64,000 bases of DNA from Extibacter muris (GTDB lineage: Bacteria > Bacillota > Clostridia > Lachnospirales > Lachnospiraceae), in the NCBI RefSeq assembly GCF_004345005.1, contig NZ_SMMX01000004.1:1-64000 (forward strand), read 5' to 3'. Positions 35,581 through 43,455 of the stretch are shown here, piece by piece; the stretch's first letter is position 1; each line of letters begins with the position of its first letter. Both the position numbers and the translations under genes were made by a program. The notes beneath the pieces are model-generated. The model had not been told where the DNA came from, did not search any database, and worked only from the letters and a program-made list of their open reading frames with translations.

Positions 35581-35598
35581 TTGATAAATTATTAACAA
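35581..35598. promoter_or_regulatory. Rex-type operator
   Basis: TTGATAAATTATTAACAA differs at one position from the clostridial Rex consensus TTGTTAANNNNTTAACAA. It begins ten bases after the -10 element and ends before the ribosome binding site, an ideal roadblock or exclusion position. Rex is encoded at 20758 in this window. Site and consensus match are seen; binding is inferred. Confidence 0.75.
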
Positions 35599-35622
35599 AT
35601 CATTCAAAAGGAGATGGGGACA

Positions 35623-36804
35623 ATGAGCAGATTTACATTACCAAGAGACGTATATCACGGAAAAGGCTGTCTGGAAGAATTGAAGAACCTGAAGGGAAAG
35701 AAAGCAATTCTTGTCGTGGGCGGTGGCTCGATGAAGCGCCAGGGATTTCTGGACAAAGCGGTTGGATATCTGAAGGAAGCAGGGATGGAGGTTGAGCTGT
35801 TTGAGGGGGTAGAGCCGGACCCGTCCGTAGAGACCGTCATGAGAGGCGCGGAGGCTATGCGTAAGTTCGAGCCTGACTGGATCGTATCCATGGGCGGCGG
35901 CTCCCCGATTGACGCCGCAAAGGCTATGTGGGCATTCTACGAATATCCGGACACGACGTTCGAGGACCTCTGTATTCCATTTAACTTCCCTGAACTGAGG
36001 CAGAAAGCGAAGTTCGCAGCGATTCCTTCTACGTCAGGGACCGCAACGGAAGTTACGGCATTCTCAGTAATTACAAACTATGAGACCGGAGTAAAATATC
36101 CGCTTGCAGATTTTAATATTACGCCTGATGTTGCGATTGTAGACCCTGAGCTGGTGGAAGGGCTCCCGGTGAAGCAGGTGGCTTATACGGGAATGGACGC
36201 GCTGACCCATGCGATCGAAGCCTATGTTTCAACATTGAACTGTGCATTCACAGATCCGCTTGCACTCCAGGCGATTGAGATGGTGCTTGATTATCTGCCT
36301 GCATCCTATCATGGAAATATGACCGCCAGGGAACAGATGCACTATGCACAGTGTCTTGCGGGAATGGCTTTTTCAAATGCGCTGCTTGGTATCGTACACT
36401 CTATGGCCCACAAGACGGGCGCGGCATTCTCTACCGGACATATCACCCATGGATGCGCCAATGCAATGTATCTGCCATACGTAATCAGATATAATGCAAA
36501 AGATGCCAAAGCAGCATCCCGTTATGCCGAAATCGCGCGCCGTATGGGACTGGACGGGACATCCGAACAGGCGCTTATCAACAGCCTGTGTAAGAAGATA
36601 GATGCCATGAATGCAGAATTCGACATACCTAAGACACTCAAAGAGTTCGGCATCATAGAAGACGAGTTTAAGGAAAAGATAGCCAACATATCAGAGCTTG
36701 CTGTCGGTGACGCATGCACAGGCTCCAACCCACGTCCTATCGATCCGGCCGCTATGGAAAAATTATTTACGTGCATATATTACGGAACAGAAGTTGATTT
36801 TTAA
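35623..36804 (+). CDS. iron-containing alcohol dehydrogenase
   Basis: A 393-residue group III alcohol dehydrogenase, very like the C-terminal half of AdhE, reducing aldehydes to alcohols with NAD(P)H. Seen: the nucleotide loop GGGSPIDAAKAMW near 93, the IPSTSGTATEVTAFSVI region, and iron ligands in GMDALTHAIEAY and in the histidines of HSMAHKTGAAFSTGHITHG. I chose ATG 35623, nine bases after AAAAGGAG, over the ATG overlapping that site. A promoter and a Rex-like operator precede it, so it is probably induced when NADH accumulates, as a fermentation outlet. The physiological aldehyde is unknown. Confidence 0.92.
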   Translation: MSRFTLPRDVYHGKGCLEELKNLKGKKAILVVGGGSMKRQGFLDKAVGYLKEAGMEVELFEGVEPDPSVETVMRGAEAMRKFEPDWIVSMGGGSPIDAAKAMWAFYEYPDTTFEDLCIPFNFPELRQKAKFAAIPSTSGTATEVTAFSVITNYETGVKYPLADFNITPDVAIVDPELVEGLPVKQVAYTGMDALTHAIEAYVSTLNCAFTDPLALQAIEMVLDYLPASYHGNMTAREQMHYAQCLAGMAFSNALLGIVHSMAHKTGAAFSTGHITHGCANAMYLPYVIRYNAKDAKAASRYAEIARRMGLDGTSEQALINSLCKKIDAMNAEFDIPKTLKEFGIIEDEFKEKIANISELAVGDACTGSNPRPIDPAAMEKLFTCIYYGTEVDF

Positions 36805-36815
36805 TATAAGTACAT

Positions 36816-36847
36816 AAAAGACAGGTGCCGTAAAGCACCTGTCTTTT
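36816..36847 (+). terminator. terminator after the alcohol dehydrogenase gene
   Basis: AAAAGACAGGTGC (36816-36828) pairs with GCACCTGTCTTTT (36835-36847) around a six-base loop. The T-run end and the A-run start make it able to work from either side. Confidence 0.88.
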
Positions 36848-36882
36848 AGTGAGAATATTTGACTTCTTAGCTAATAAGCTAC

Positions 36883-36911
36883 TTGATATTTCGTAATATA
36901 TGCATTATTAT
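36883..36911 (+). promoter_or_regulatory. promoter of nfnAB
   Basis: TTGATA at 36883-36888 and TATTAT at 36906-36911 with a 17-bp spacer, 32 bases before the nfnA ATG, which has AGGAGG. A partly palindromic TTAGCTAATAAGCTA lies just upstream and could be a regulator site. Confidence 0.55.
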
Positions 36912-36943
36912 GGAATAAGTATTAAATATTAGGAGGAAATGAG

Positions 36944-37831
36944 ATGTACAAGATATTAAAAGCCGAAAATCCGGCTGATAAGATTTATCTTATGGACGTA
37001 GAAGCACCGCGTGTCGCAAGGCATTGCGCTCCTGGCCAGTTTGTCATCGTGAAAATGGATGAAAAAGGGGAAAGAATTCCACTTACGATATGTGACTATG
37101 ACAGGGAAGCGGGAACGATTACGATCGTATTCCAGACCGTAGGCGCGTCCACAGAAAAGATGGCCGGACTGAAAGCCGGAGATGCGTTCAGAGACTTTAC
37201 AGGTCCTCTCGGATGCCCGTCCGAATTCGTATATGAGGACATTGAGAGCCTGAAGAAGAAAAAGATGCTGTTCGTAGGCGGCGGCGTAGGCGCGGCTCCT
37301 GTATATCCTCAGGTAAAATGGCTCCATGAGCACGGCGTAGATGTGGATGTCATCGTAGGCTCCAAGACGAAAGACATGCTTATCCTGGAGGGTGAGATGG
37401 AGGCTGTGGCAGGCAACTACTATCCTTGTACAGATGACGGTACATACGGCCATGCAGGCATGGTCACGACGAAGATCGAGAAGCTGGTAGAAGAAGGCAA
37501 CAATTATGACGTCTGCGTTGCAATCGGCCCTATGATCATGATGAAGTTCGTCTGTCTGCTGACGAAGAAGCTCGGCATTCCGACCATCGTCAGCATGAAC
37601 CCGATAATGGTAGACGGAACCGGTATGTGCGGAGCATGCCGTCTCCATGTGGGAGAAGACATAAAGTTCGCCTGTGTTGACGGTCCGGAATTTGACGGTC
37701 ATCTCGTCAACTTTGATGAGGCGATGAAGAGACAGCAGATGTACAAGACACAGGAAGGACGTGCGCTGCTGAAATTACAAGAAGGCGACACCCATCACGG
37801 CGGATGTGGCAACTGCGGAGGTGACAACTAA
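36944..37831 (+). CDS. nfnA: NfnA, FAD/[2Fe-2S] subunit of NADH-dependent ferredoxin:NADP oxidoreductase
   Basis: A 295-residue ferredoxin-NADP reductase-like subunit with an FAD domain (about 1-100), an NAD-binding domain (VGGGVGAAPVYPQVKW near 107) and a C-terminal [2Fe-2S] site (GMCGACRLHVGEDIKFAC near 228, with later cysteines in HHGGCGNCGG). The glycine/cysteine-rich last residues are unusual and may bind metal. With NfnB it makes the bifurcating complex coupling NADH, NADPH and reduced ferredoxin. Such proteins are often labelled sulfide dehydrogenase or dihydroorotate dehydrogenase electron-transfer subunit. Its stop overlaps the nfnB start by one base. Confidence 0.9.
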   Translation: MYKILKAENPADKIYLMDVEAPRVARHCAPGQFVIVKMDEKGERIPLTICDYDREAGTITIVFQTVGASTEKMAGLKAGDAFRDFTGPLGCPSEFVYEDIESLKKKKMLFVGGGVGAAPVYPQVKWLHEHGVDVDVIVGSKTKDMLILEGEMEAVAGNYYPCTDDGTYGHAGMVTTKIEKLVEEGNNYDVCVAIGPMIMMKFVCLLTKKLGIPTIVSMNPIMVDGTGMCGACRLHVGEDIKFACVDGPEFDGHLVNFDEAMKRQQMYKTQEGRALLKLQEGDTHHGGCGNCGGDN

Positions 37832-39219
37832 TGGCTGATGTATTGAAGAAGGTCCCTGTCAGAGAACAGGAGGCAAAGGTAAGAGCGACTAACTTTGAAG
37901 AAGTCTGCTACGGTTATGATAAAGAAGAGGCGGTGGAAGAGGCGGTCCGCTGCCTGAACTGCAAGAATGCGAAATGTATCCAGGGCTGTCCTGTTGCAAT
38001 CAACATTCCTGGATTTATCTCTAAAGTAAAAGAAGGGGATATCGAAGGGGCATACAAGGTGATAGGAGAGTCCTCAGCGCTCCCGGCTATCTGTGGACGC
38101 GTATGTCCCCAGGAGTCCCAATGCGAATGCAAATGCATCCGAGGGATAAAAGGGGAGCCGGTCTCTATCGGCAAGCTGGAACGTTTTGTCGCTGACTATG
38201 CCCTGGAACATGATATCAAACCCCAGAAGGCTGAAAAGATGAACGGGCATAAGGTTGCTGTCATCGGTTCCGGCCCGTCAGGGCTTACGTGTGCGGGGGA
38301 CCTGGCTAAGATGGGATATGACGTGACGGTATTTGAGGCGCTCCATGAGCTTGGAGGAGTTCTCGTGTACGGTATACCTGAATTCCGTCTTCCGAAAGAG
38401 AAGGTCGTAAAGAAAGAGATTGAAAAGGTAAAAGAGCTTGGAGTCAAGTTTGAGACGAATGTCGTAATAGGCAAGTCTACCACCATCGACCAGCTCATGG
38501 AAGAGGAAGACTTTGAAGCTGTGTTCATCGGTTCAGGAGCCGGGCTTCCGATGTTCATGGGAATCCCGGGGGAGACGGCAAACGGAGTCTTCTCTGCCAA
38601 TGAATACCTGACGAGAAGCAACCTGATGAAGGCGTTCGATGACAACTATGACACGCCGATCGCAGCCGGCAGGAAAGTCGCGGTCGTAGGCGGCGGCAAC
38701 GTGGCGATGGATGCGGCAAGAACGGCCCTCCGCCTCGGCGCTGAAGTACACATCGTATACAGAAGAAGCGAGGCAGAGCTTCCGGCCAGAGTGGAAGAGG
38801 TGCATCACGCGATGGAAGAAGGAATCATCTTTAACCTGCTCACAAATCCAAAAGAGATTCTTGTGGACGAGAACGGATGGGTGCGCGGAATGAGGGTCAT
38901 CAAGATGGAACTGGGCGAGCCTGATGCTTCAGGAAGAAGGCGTCCCGTGGAGATACCGGGATCCGAGTATGAGATGGAACTGGACACGGTCATCATGTCG
39001 CTTGGAACTTCACCGAATCCATTGATTGCGTCCACCACAAAGGGCCTGGAGACAAACAGGAGAAAATGTATCGTGGCAGAGGAAGAGAACGGCCAGACCT
39101 CCAAGGCATGTGTATATGCCGGAGGGGACGCGGTAACCGGAGCAGCTACGGTAATCCTTGCAATGGGAGCAGGTAAAGCAGGCGCAAAGGGAATCCATGA
39201 ACTGCTGAGCAATAAATAA
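37831..39219 (+). CDS. nfnB: NfnB, flavin/iron-sulfur subunit of the bifurcating transhydrogenase
   Basis: A 462-residue homologue of the small subunit of glutamate synthase. The N-terminal cysteine motifs CLNCKNAKCIQGCP and CGRVCPQESQCECKC would hold two [4Fe-4S] clusters. The dinucleotide folds are marked by GSGPSGLTCAGDLAKMG (FAD) near 146 and VGGGNVAMDAARTALRLGAE (NADPH) near 285. As partner of NfnA directly upstream it bifurcates electrons from two NADPH to NAD+ and ferredoxin, or the reverse. No large glutamate-synthase subunit is nearby, which supports Nfn over GltD. Confidence 0.92.
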   Translation: MADVLKKVPVREQEAKVRATNFEEVCYGYDKEEAVEEAVRCLNCKNAKCIQGCPVAINIPGFISKVKEGDIEGAYKVIGESSALPAICGRVCPQESQCECKCIRGIKGEPVSIGKLERFVADYALEHDIKPQKAEKMNGHKVAVIGSGPSGLTCAGDLAKMGYDVTVFEALHELGGVLVYGIPEFRLPKEKVVKKEIEKVKELGVKFETNVVIGKSTTIDQLMEEEDFEAVFIGSGAGLPMFMGIPGETANGVFSANEYLTRSNLMKAFDDNYDTPIAAGRKVAVVGGGNVAMDAARTALRLGAEVHIVYRRSEAELPARVEEVHHAMEEGIIFNLLTNPKEILVDENGWVRGMRVIKMELGEPDASGRRRPVEIPGSEYEMELDTVIMSLGTSPNPLIASTTKGLETNRRKCIVAEEENGQTSKACVYAGGDAVTGAATVILAMGAGKAGAKGIHELLSNK

Positions 39220-39246
39220 ATACAGGAATCCATTTAGATATATAAG

Positions 39247-39277
39247 GGACCGCAGCCGCAAGTGCTGCGGTTCTTTT
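39247..39277 (+). terminator. terminator after nfnAB
   Basis: GGACCGCAG (39247-39255) pairs with CTGCGGTTC (39264-39272), with one G-T pair, followed by TTTTC. It lies 28 bases after the nfnB stop. Confidence 0.8.
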
Positions 39278-39289
39278 CAATTACACCCT

Positions 39290-39314
39290 ATACCATGTTT
39301 GACGATTATGGTAT
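39290..39314. promoter_or_regulatory. inverted repeat ATACCAT-N11-ATGGTAT before the ZIP transporter
   Basis: Seven-base arms at 39290-39296 and 39308-39314, placed 44 bases before the transporter start and next to GATAAT at 39315. The spacing is that of a dimeric regulator site, so metal-dependent control of the ZIP gene is conceivable. The sequence does not match a metalloregulator consensus that I know. Confidence 0.35.
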
Positions 39315-39357
39315 GATAATGGGGAAAATCAATAATTAGAAAGAAGGTTTACTATAT

Positions 39358-40134
39358 ATGACTATATTTTGGGGCTTGATGATTCCTTTCATCGGCACGA
39401 CCGTGGGGGCGGCGTGCGTACTGTTCATGCGAAGAGAGCTGAAACCATTGATCCAGAAGGCGCTGCTCGGATTTGCGGCCGGCGTCATGGTCGCAGCCTC
39501 CGTCTGGTCGCTTCTCATACCGGCCATGGATATGTCTGAAGATATGGGCAGATTAGCCTTTGTTCCGGCGGCAGTCGGATTTGTCATCGGTATCGCATTT
39601 CTGCTGTTCCTGGACCGGGCTATCCCACATCTGCACATCGGCTGCGATGAGTCCGAGGGACCGAAGTGTACTCTGAAGAAATCCACCATGCTCGTGCTGG
39701 CGGTCACCATACATAATATACCGGAGGGTATATCAAGTGGTGCCGTGTTTGCCGGGCTGCTGACCCACAACACCAACGTCACGGTGGCGGGAGCATTTGC
39801 CTTGTCTATCGGCATCGCGATACAGAACCTGCCGGAGGGATTCATCGTCTCCCTGCCGATTAGAAGCGAGGGCAAAGGAAGGGGCAAGGCGTTCCTGTAT
39901 GGAACGTTGTCAGGCATCGTAGAACCGATAGCAGGGGGAATCACTGTCCTGCTGGCAGCCTATATCACGCCGATACTGCCTTATCTGCTGGCATTTGCAG
40001 CTGGAGCTATGATATATGTCGTGGTGGAAGAGCTGATTCCCGAATCGGCAGAGGGAAGCCACAGCAACATAGGCACTATCGGTTTTGCATCAGGGTTCGT
40101 ACTTATGATGATACTGGATGTGGCACTTGGCTAA
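39358..40134 (+). CDS. ZIP-family metal transporter (ZupT-like)
   Basis: A 258-residue membrane protein with about eight helices and the paired ZIP motifs in its fourth and fifth helices, TIHNIPEGISSG (near 120) and AIQNLPEGFIVS (near 158), which form the binuclear metal site. It would take up zinc, iron or manganese. Between helices 3 and 4 is a short loop, HLHIGCDESEGPKC, whose histidines and cysteines could bind metal. It has its own promoter region with an inverted repeat and no cotranscribed partner. Confidence 0.9.
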   Translation: MTIFWGLMIPFIGTTVGAACVLFMRRELKPLIQKALLGFAAGVMVAASVWSLLIPAMDMSEDMGRLAFVPAAVGFVIGIAFLLFLDRAIPHLHIGCDESEGPKCTLKKSTMLVLAVTIHNIPEGISSGAVFAGLLTHNTNVTVAGAFALSIGIAIQNLPEGFIVSLPIRSEGKGRGKAFLYGTLSGIVEPIAGGITVLLAAYITPILPYLLAFAAGAMIYVVVEELIPESAEGSHSNIGTIGFASGFVLMMILDVALG

Positions 40135-40193
40135 TGCAGCAAAGATAAACGTGCCACAGGCATGTGGTATACGGAAGAAGGGAAAAGAAGTAT

Positions 40194-40673
40194 ATGAATA
40201 TTACGATTCTTGCCGTTGGGAAGGTGAAAGAGGCATTTTACCGGCAGGCGGTTGATGAATTTAAGAAGCGGCTTGGCCGCTACTGCAGGCTGAATATTAT
40301 CGAAGTACAGGATGAAAAGACGCCGGATAAGGCAGGTGAGGCGCTTGAGTGCCAGATTAAGGAGAAGGAAGCCCTGCGCCTGCTGAAGCACATCAAAGAA
40401 ACAGACTATGTGATCACGCTGGAAATCGATGGAGAGCAGCCGGATTCCGCTGCCCTGTCCCGTAAGCTTGACAGGCTCGGGATTGAAGGGACGAGCAGCA
40501 TCTCTTTCGTCATAGGTGGCTCTCTCGGCCTGCATGAGATTGTCACGAGACGGTCTGATTACAGGCTGAGCTTCTCTAACATGACCTTTCCGCACCAGCT
40601 GATGCGGGTCATCTTGCTGGAACAGATATACAGAAGCTACCGGATTATGAATGGTGAGCCGTATCATAAGTAA
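40194..40673 (+). CDS. rlmH: 23S rRNA pseudouridine-1915 N3-methyltransferase RlmH
   Basis: A SPOUT-class methyltransferase modifying helix 69 of 23S rRNA. The 159-residue product is exactly the family length. MNITILAVGKVKEAFY opens it, and the trefoil-knot region SISFVIGGSLGLHE followed by LSFSNMTFPHQLMRVILLEQIYRS closes it. ATG 40194 lies behind GGGAAAAGAAG; a longer frame upstream lacks a signal. It ends the conserved stretch before an accessory patch. Confidence 0.96.
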   Translation: MNITILAVGKVKEAFYRQAVDEFKKRLGRYCRLNIIEVQDEKTPDKAGEALECQIKEKEALRLLKHIKETDYVITLEIDGEQPDSAALSRKLDRLGIEGTSSISFVIGGSLGLHEIVTRRSDYRLSFSNMTFPHQLMRVILLEQIYRSYRIMNGEPYHK

Positions 40674-40753
40674 AGGCGAAATTATGGCATTATGCATGAA
40701 ATTGAATCAATAGAAGAGCTGGATGGAAAATCCTGTTACTCCGATTCAGCAGG

Positions 40754-40787
40754 GCATAACTTCTAAGTGCAGGAGTTATGCTTTTTT
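40754..40787 (+). terminator. terminator after rlmH
   Basis: GCATAACT (40754-40761) pairs with AGTTATGC (40774-40781), followed by six Ts. The rest of the 413-bp stretch 40674-41086 has a promoter at 40939 and scattered stop codons, with no gene I can support. Confidence 0.75.
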
Positions 40788-40938
40788 CTATACTCTGCGG
40801 ATATCTCAGCCCATAAAAAAGTATTGGTACAACTAAGACTAAGTAAAACCATATAAGATTATACGGTTACACTTGGGTGGCTCCATCTGCGGCGACTGAA
40901 TGAAAGAATTTAAAGATAGTCATATCTCCTATATAAAA

Positions 40939-40967
40939 TTGAGTATTCCAAACTGGTATGCTATAAT
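40939..40967 (+). promoter_or_regulatory. promoter in front of the nucleotidyltransferase remnant
   Basis: TTGAGT at 40939-40944 and TATAAT at 40962-40967 with a 17-bp spacer. It would drive an RNA of roughly 390 bases through the truncated gene at 41087 to the terminator at 41334-41365. Confidence 0.6.
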
Positions 40968-41086
40968 AAGTCTATAAAAAAGCAGGAAGACTTCTTTCGC
41001 TTACAATCTAGTAGTTGTCGCTCTCGTTGCTGCTGTAATAAAAGTAATCAGCTCACGGAAAGAATCACAGGCAAGGAGTGATGGCA

Positions 41087-41428
41087 ATGAAAAACATACA
41101 TGACATATTATTGGAATTTTCACAGGAGATAAGGCAGTTGTTTGGGGATAAATTGACAAAGATAATTTTGTATGGTTCCTATGCACGTGGGGAGCAGAGA
41201 GAAAACTCAGACGTAGATATTATGATATTAGCAGACATGGAGCCAGAAGAGGTCAGTTATTATGCTGATAAGGCTTTTGACATTGCATATGAGTTTGAAC
41301 TAAGATTTCAAATAGAAAGACTCTTTTTATTCCGTCCTTCCCACATTTCTATGGGAAGGACTTTTCTATGCTCCCTTCTATGTTCAAGTCCCCCTATCAA
41401 AATAATAAGACCAGCATACATGTGTTAA
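41087..41428 (+). pseudogene. truncated MNT-type nucleotidyltransferase
   Basis: The first 80 or so residues are a minimal nucleotidyltransferase domain: KIILYGSYARGEQRENSDVDIMIL holds the GSxxRG signature and the DxD metal pair, followed by the helix EVSYYADKAFDIAYEFEL. After about 41320 the reading frame turns into unrelated sequence containing a terminator hairpin, so the C-terminal third of the domain is lost. Such proteins form toxin-antitoxin pairs with HEPN ribonucleases; no HEPN gene is present. The ribosome binding site AAGGAG and a promoter survive, so a short product could still be made. Confidence 0.7.
41334..41365 (+). terminator. terminator inside the truncated nucleotidyltransferase frame
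   Basis: GTCCTTCCCA (41334-41343) pairs perfectly with TGGGAAGGAC (41352-41361), followed by TTTT. Its place within the open frame at 41087-41428 shows that the last third of that frame is not original coding sequence. Confidence 0.8.
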
Positions 41429-41537
41429 GTCACCATTGTAACCATCTGTCAAAGGTACTCCCCGTTCGTTTACAACCTTATATTTGAATTTGTCCAGAGC
41501 ACATTGGTTAAAATTATAGTAAAAGAAAGGAGAGCAT

Positions 41538-41777
41538 ATGAAAGATAATCTTAACCATGTTGACGACTATATCAAATTAGGTTTAAATATTGCATACTAC
41601 CGCAAACTCAGTGGACTTACCCAATTGGAACTGGCGGAAGCGGTCAATATAAGCCGTACCCATCTAAGCAATATTGAAGCCCCGAATATGCCCACCTCTG
41701 TTTCTTCAGATACCCTGTTTCAAATTGCTAATGTGCTGGATATCCCTGTTTATAAACTTCTTATATTTAAAGAATAA
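41538..41777 (+). CDS. small XRE-family helix-turn-helix regulator
   Basis: A 79-residue single-domain regulator with the Cro/C1 helix-turn-helix: NIAYYRKLSGLTQLELAEAVNISRTHLSNIE at about 15-45, followed by DTLFQIANVLDIPVYKLLIF. AAAGGAGAG precedes the ATG. There is no effector domain, so it would act as a DNA-binding dimer. It is intact and AT-rich compared with the housekeeping genes, within a patch of broken genes, suggesting a leftover from a mobile or toxin-antitoxin locus. Its target is unknown. Confidence 0.82.
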   Translation: MKDNLNHVDDYIKLGLNIAYYRKLSGLTQLELAEAVNISRTHLSNIEAPNMPTSVSSDTLFQIANVLDIPVYKLLIFKE

Positions 41778-41781
41778 AAGC

Positions 41782-41810
41782 CATTGTCAACATGCATTAT
41801 GCTGACAATG
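41782..41810. terminator. hairpin after the XRE gene
   Basis: CATTGTCA (41782-41789) pairs with TGACAATG (41803-41810). There is no clear T run, so termination would be weak. From here to 41930 I see only fragments without start codons. Confidence 0.45.
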
Positions 41811-41932
41811 ACTTCTAGCTTTGGGGAATTATTAGTGGCATTTAACCCCTTCGCATCAGGTTATTACTCATCTTTAAGATATTCATCCACCAGACCCCTG
41901 CAGTTGATATCTGTCTTTCAGCTTCTTCCCGA

Positions 41933-42067
41933 CTGGCAATAATCAGCGAGAGCCAGACACTGAACGTACATGTCAAGATGCTGCGGGCCAAGATTGAGGA
42001 GTGCCCCCGAGAGCCGAAGCGGATTGTGACAGTCTGGGGAGTTGGTTACAGATATGAAGAAATATAA
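41933..42067 (+). pseudogene. C-terminal remnant of an OmpR-family response regulator
   Basis: Only the last 44 codons of a winged-helix output domain remain: [20 protein letters not shown], then [15 protein letters not shown] and stop. This is the recognition helix and wing typical of OmpR-type regulators. The receiver domain and most of the effector domain are missing, replaced by unrelated sequence before about 41930. Its stop overlaps the following kinase start by 14 bases, which was the original operon arrangement. Confidence 0.82.
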
Positions 42068-43326
42068 AACTATGATACTGGCGGCTGTCCTGATCTATCT
42101 CTTTTCGGCTGTTATGGCTTTAATTGGAATCTACGGTGCAGCTGTAGTGCAAAGCGGTGAGTATAACACTGAAATAAACAGGATATACGATGCCCTTAAG
42201 GAGGGGGATACGGCGCAGGATGTCGACCTGTCATCTTTCCAATATGTGAAAGAAGTCTCGTATCTCCCGGAATACAAGCTTAAGGAAGAAAAAGAGACAG
42301 CCGCTTTTTATGAGGAGAAGAACCAGACTGGAATCCAGGTGGTACCTCTGTATAGAAGGGGCCTTTAAAGGATTCTTAAGGTTCGATTATGAAAAACCGG
42401 TATTTCAGACGGAAAAGATACTTCTGCTTACGGAGGCGTTGCCCGGTATCATGGGGGCGGCTCTTCTTGCTGCGCTGCTCTATCTGAAGGCACGGGTGAT
42501 AGGTCCTTTCCTGCGGCTTAAGAAACTGCCGTATGAACTGGCAAACGGCCAGCTGTCCGAGAAAGTGACAGAGGAAAAAAGCAGGTTTTACGGTGAGTTC
42601 ATGCGGGGCATGAGCCAGCTGAGGAATTCGCTGGCATCCTCGAGAAGAAGGCATCTGGAACTTGAGCAGGAGAAGAAGACGATGCTGCTGTCACTTTCAC
42701 ACGACATCAAGACGCCGCTGCACACGATACGGCTATACGGAAAGGCGCTGGAAGAAAATCTGTACAGCGACGACGTGCAGAAGACGCATGCAGCACATCA
42801 GATTGGTGAAAAGGCGGCAGAAATCGAACGCTATGTGGAAGAAATCATGAAAAATTCCAGAGAAGACATTCTGGACATTCAGGTAAAGGAAGGAGAATTT
42901 TACCAGGCGGACCTGATGGACAGGGTATTGGACACCTATCGGGAGAGATGCAGAATCCGCATGGTAGATCTGATCGTCGGAGAATATGACAATCTTCTGC
43001 CGAAAGGAGATTTGGAACGTGCCCTGGAAGTATTCGGGAACATATTTGAGAATGCTTTCAAATACGGGGACGAGAGGAAGATTGATATCTCTTTTTATAA
43101 AGAAGACTACTGCCATCTGATACGGATATACAACACCGGCAAACCGGTGACGGACAACGAATTTAACCATATCTTTGAAACTTTCTTCCGTGCGGCCAAC
43201 AGCAGGGGGATGGAGGGCAACGGACTGGGGCTGTACATATGCCGCGAGATCATGCGGCGGATGGACGGTGAGATATTCGCCCAGAAGGACGAAGATGGAA
43301 TGGCATTTGTCCTTGTATTCCGGTAG
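42054..43326 (+). pseudogene. frameshifted sensor histidine kinase
   Basis: Two frames join into one complete kinase. From ATG 42054 the first runs through a membrane helix (about 5-27) and the start of the extracellular sensor, stopping at 42366-42368. The second continues from about 42345 with EGAFKGFLRFDYE, a second membrane helix, the H-box SLSHDIKTPLHTIRLYGKAL, N-box GNIFENAFKYGDE and G-box GMEGNGLGLYICREI. A single base change in length near 42335-42360 explains the break. All catalytic motifs survive, so the lesion looks recent, or could be a sequence error. The cognate regulator is reduced to a stub. Confidence 0.82.
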
Positions 43327-43411
43327 GAGAAGGCGGAAGCGGCTGTCTGATTCCAGATATTACATGTTGCCAGATCTTCTTTTTATGGTACGATATATAA
43401 CGTAACAAATG

Positions 43412-43428
43412 TGTAATATATTTGTAAC
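43412..43428 (+). promoter_or_regulatory. WalR-type direct repeat before the CAP-protein gene
   Basis: TGTAAT (43412-43417), five bases, TGTAAC (43423-43428) fits the WalR/YycF consensus TGTWAH-N5-TGTWAH exactly. It lies 27 bases before the start of a secreted cell-surface protein, the usual sort of WalR target. It also sits in an imperfect inverted repeat, GTAACAAAT at 43402 and ATTTGTAAC at 43420. Whether it would activate or repress cannot be told, because the promoter position is ambiguous. Confidence 0.5.
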
Positions 43429-43455
43429 AATTATACAGACCAGAAGGAGGAGAAG

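Noticed and set aside
41007-41100. Short hydrophobic frame (NLVVVALVAAVIKVISSRKE) resembling a type I toxin
   Set aside because: There is no start codon or ribosome binding site in frame, and no antisense RNA signal. It overlaps the start region of the nucleotidyltransferase remnant.
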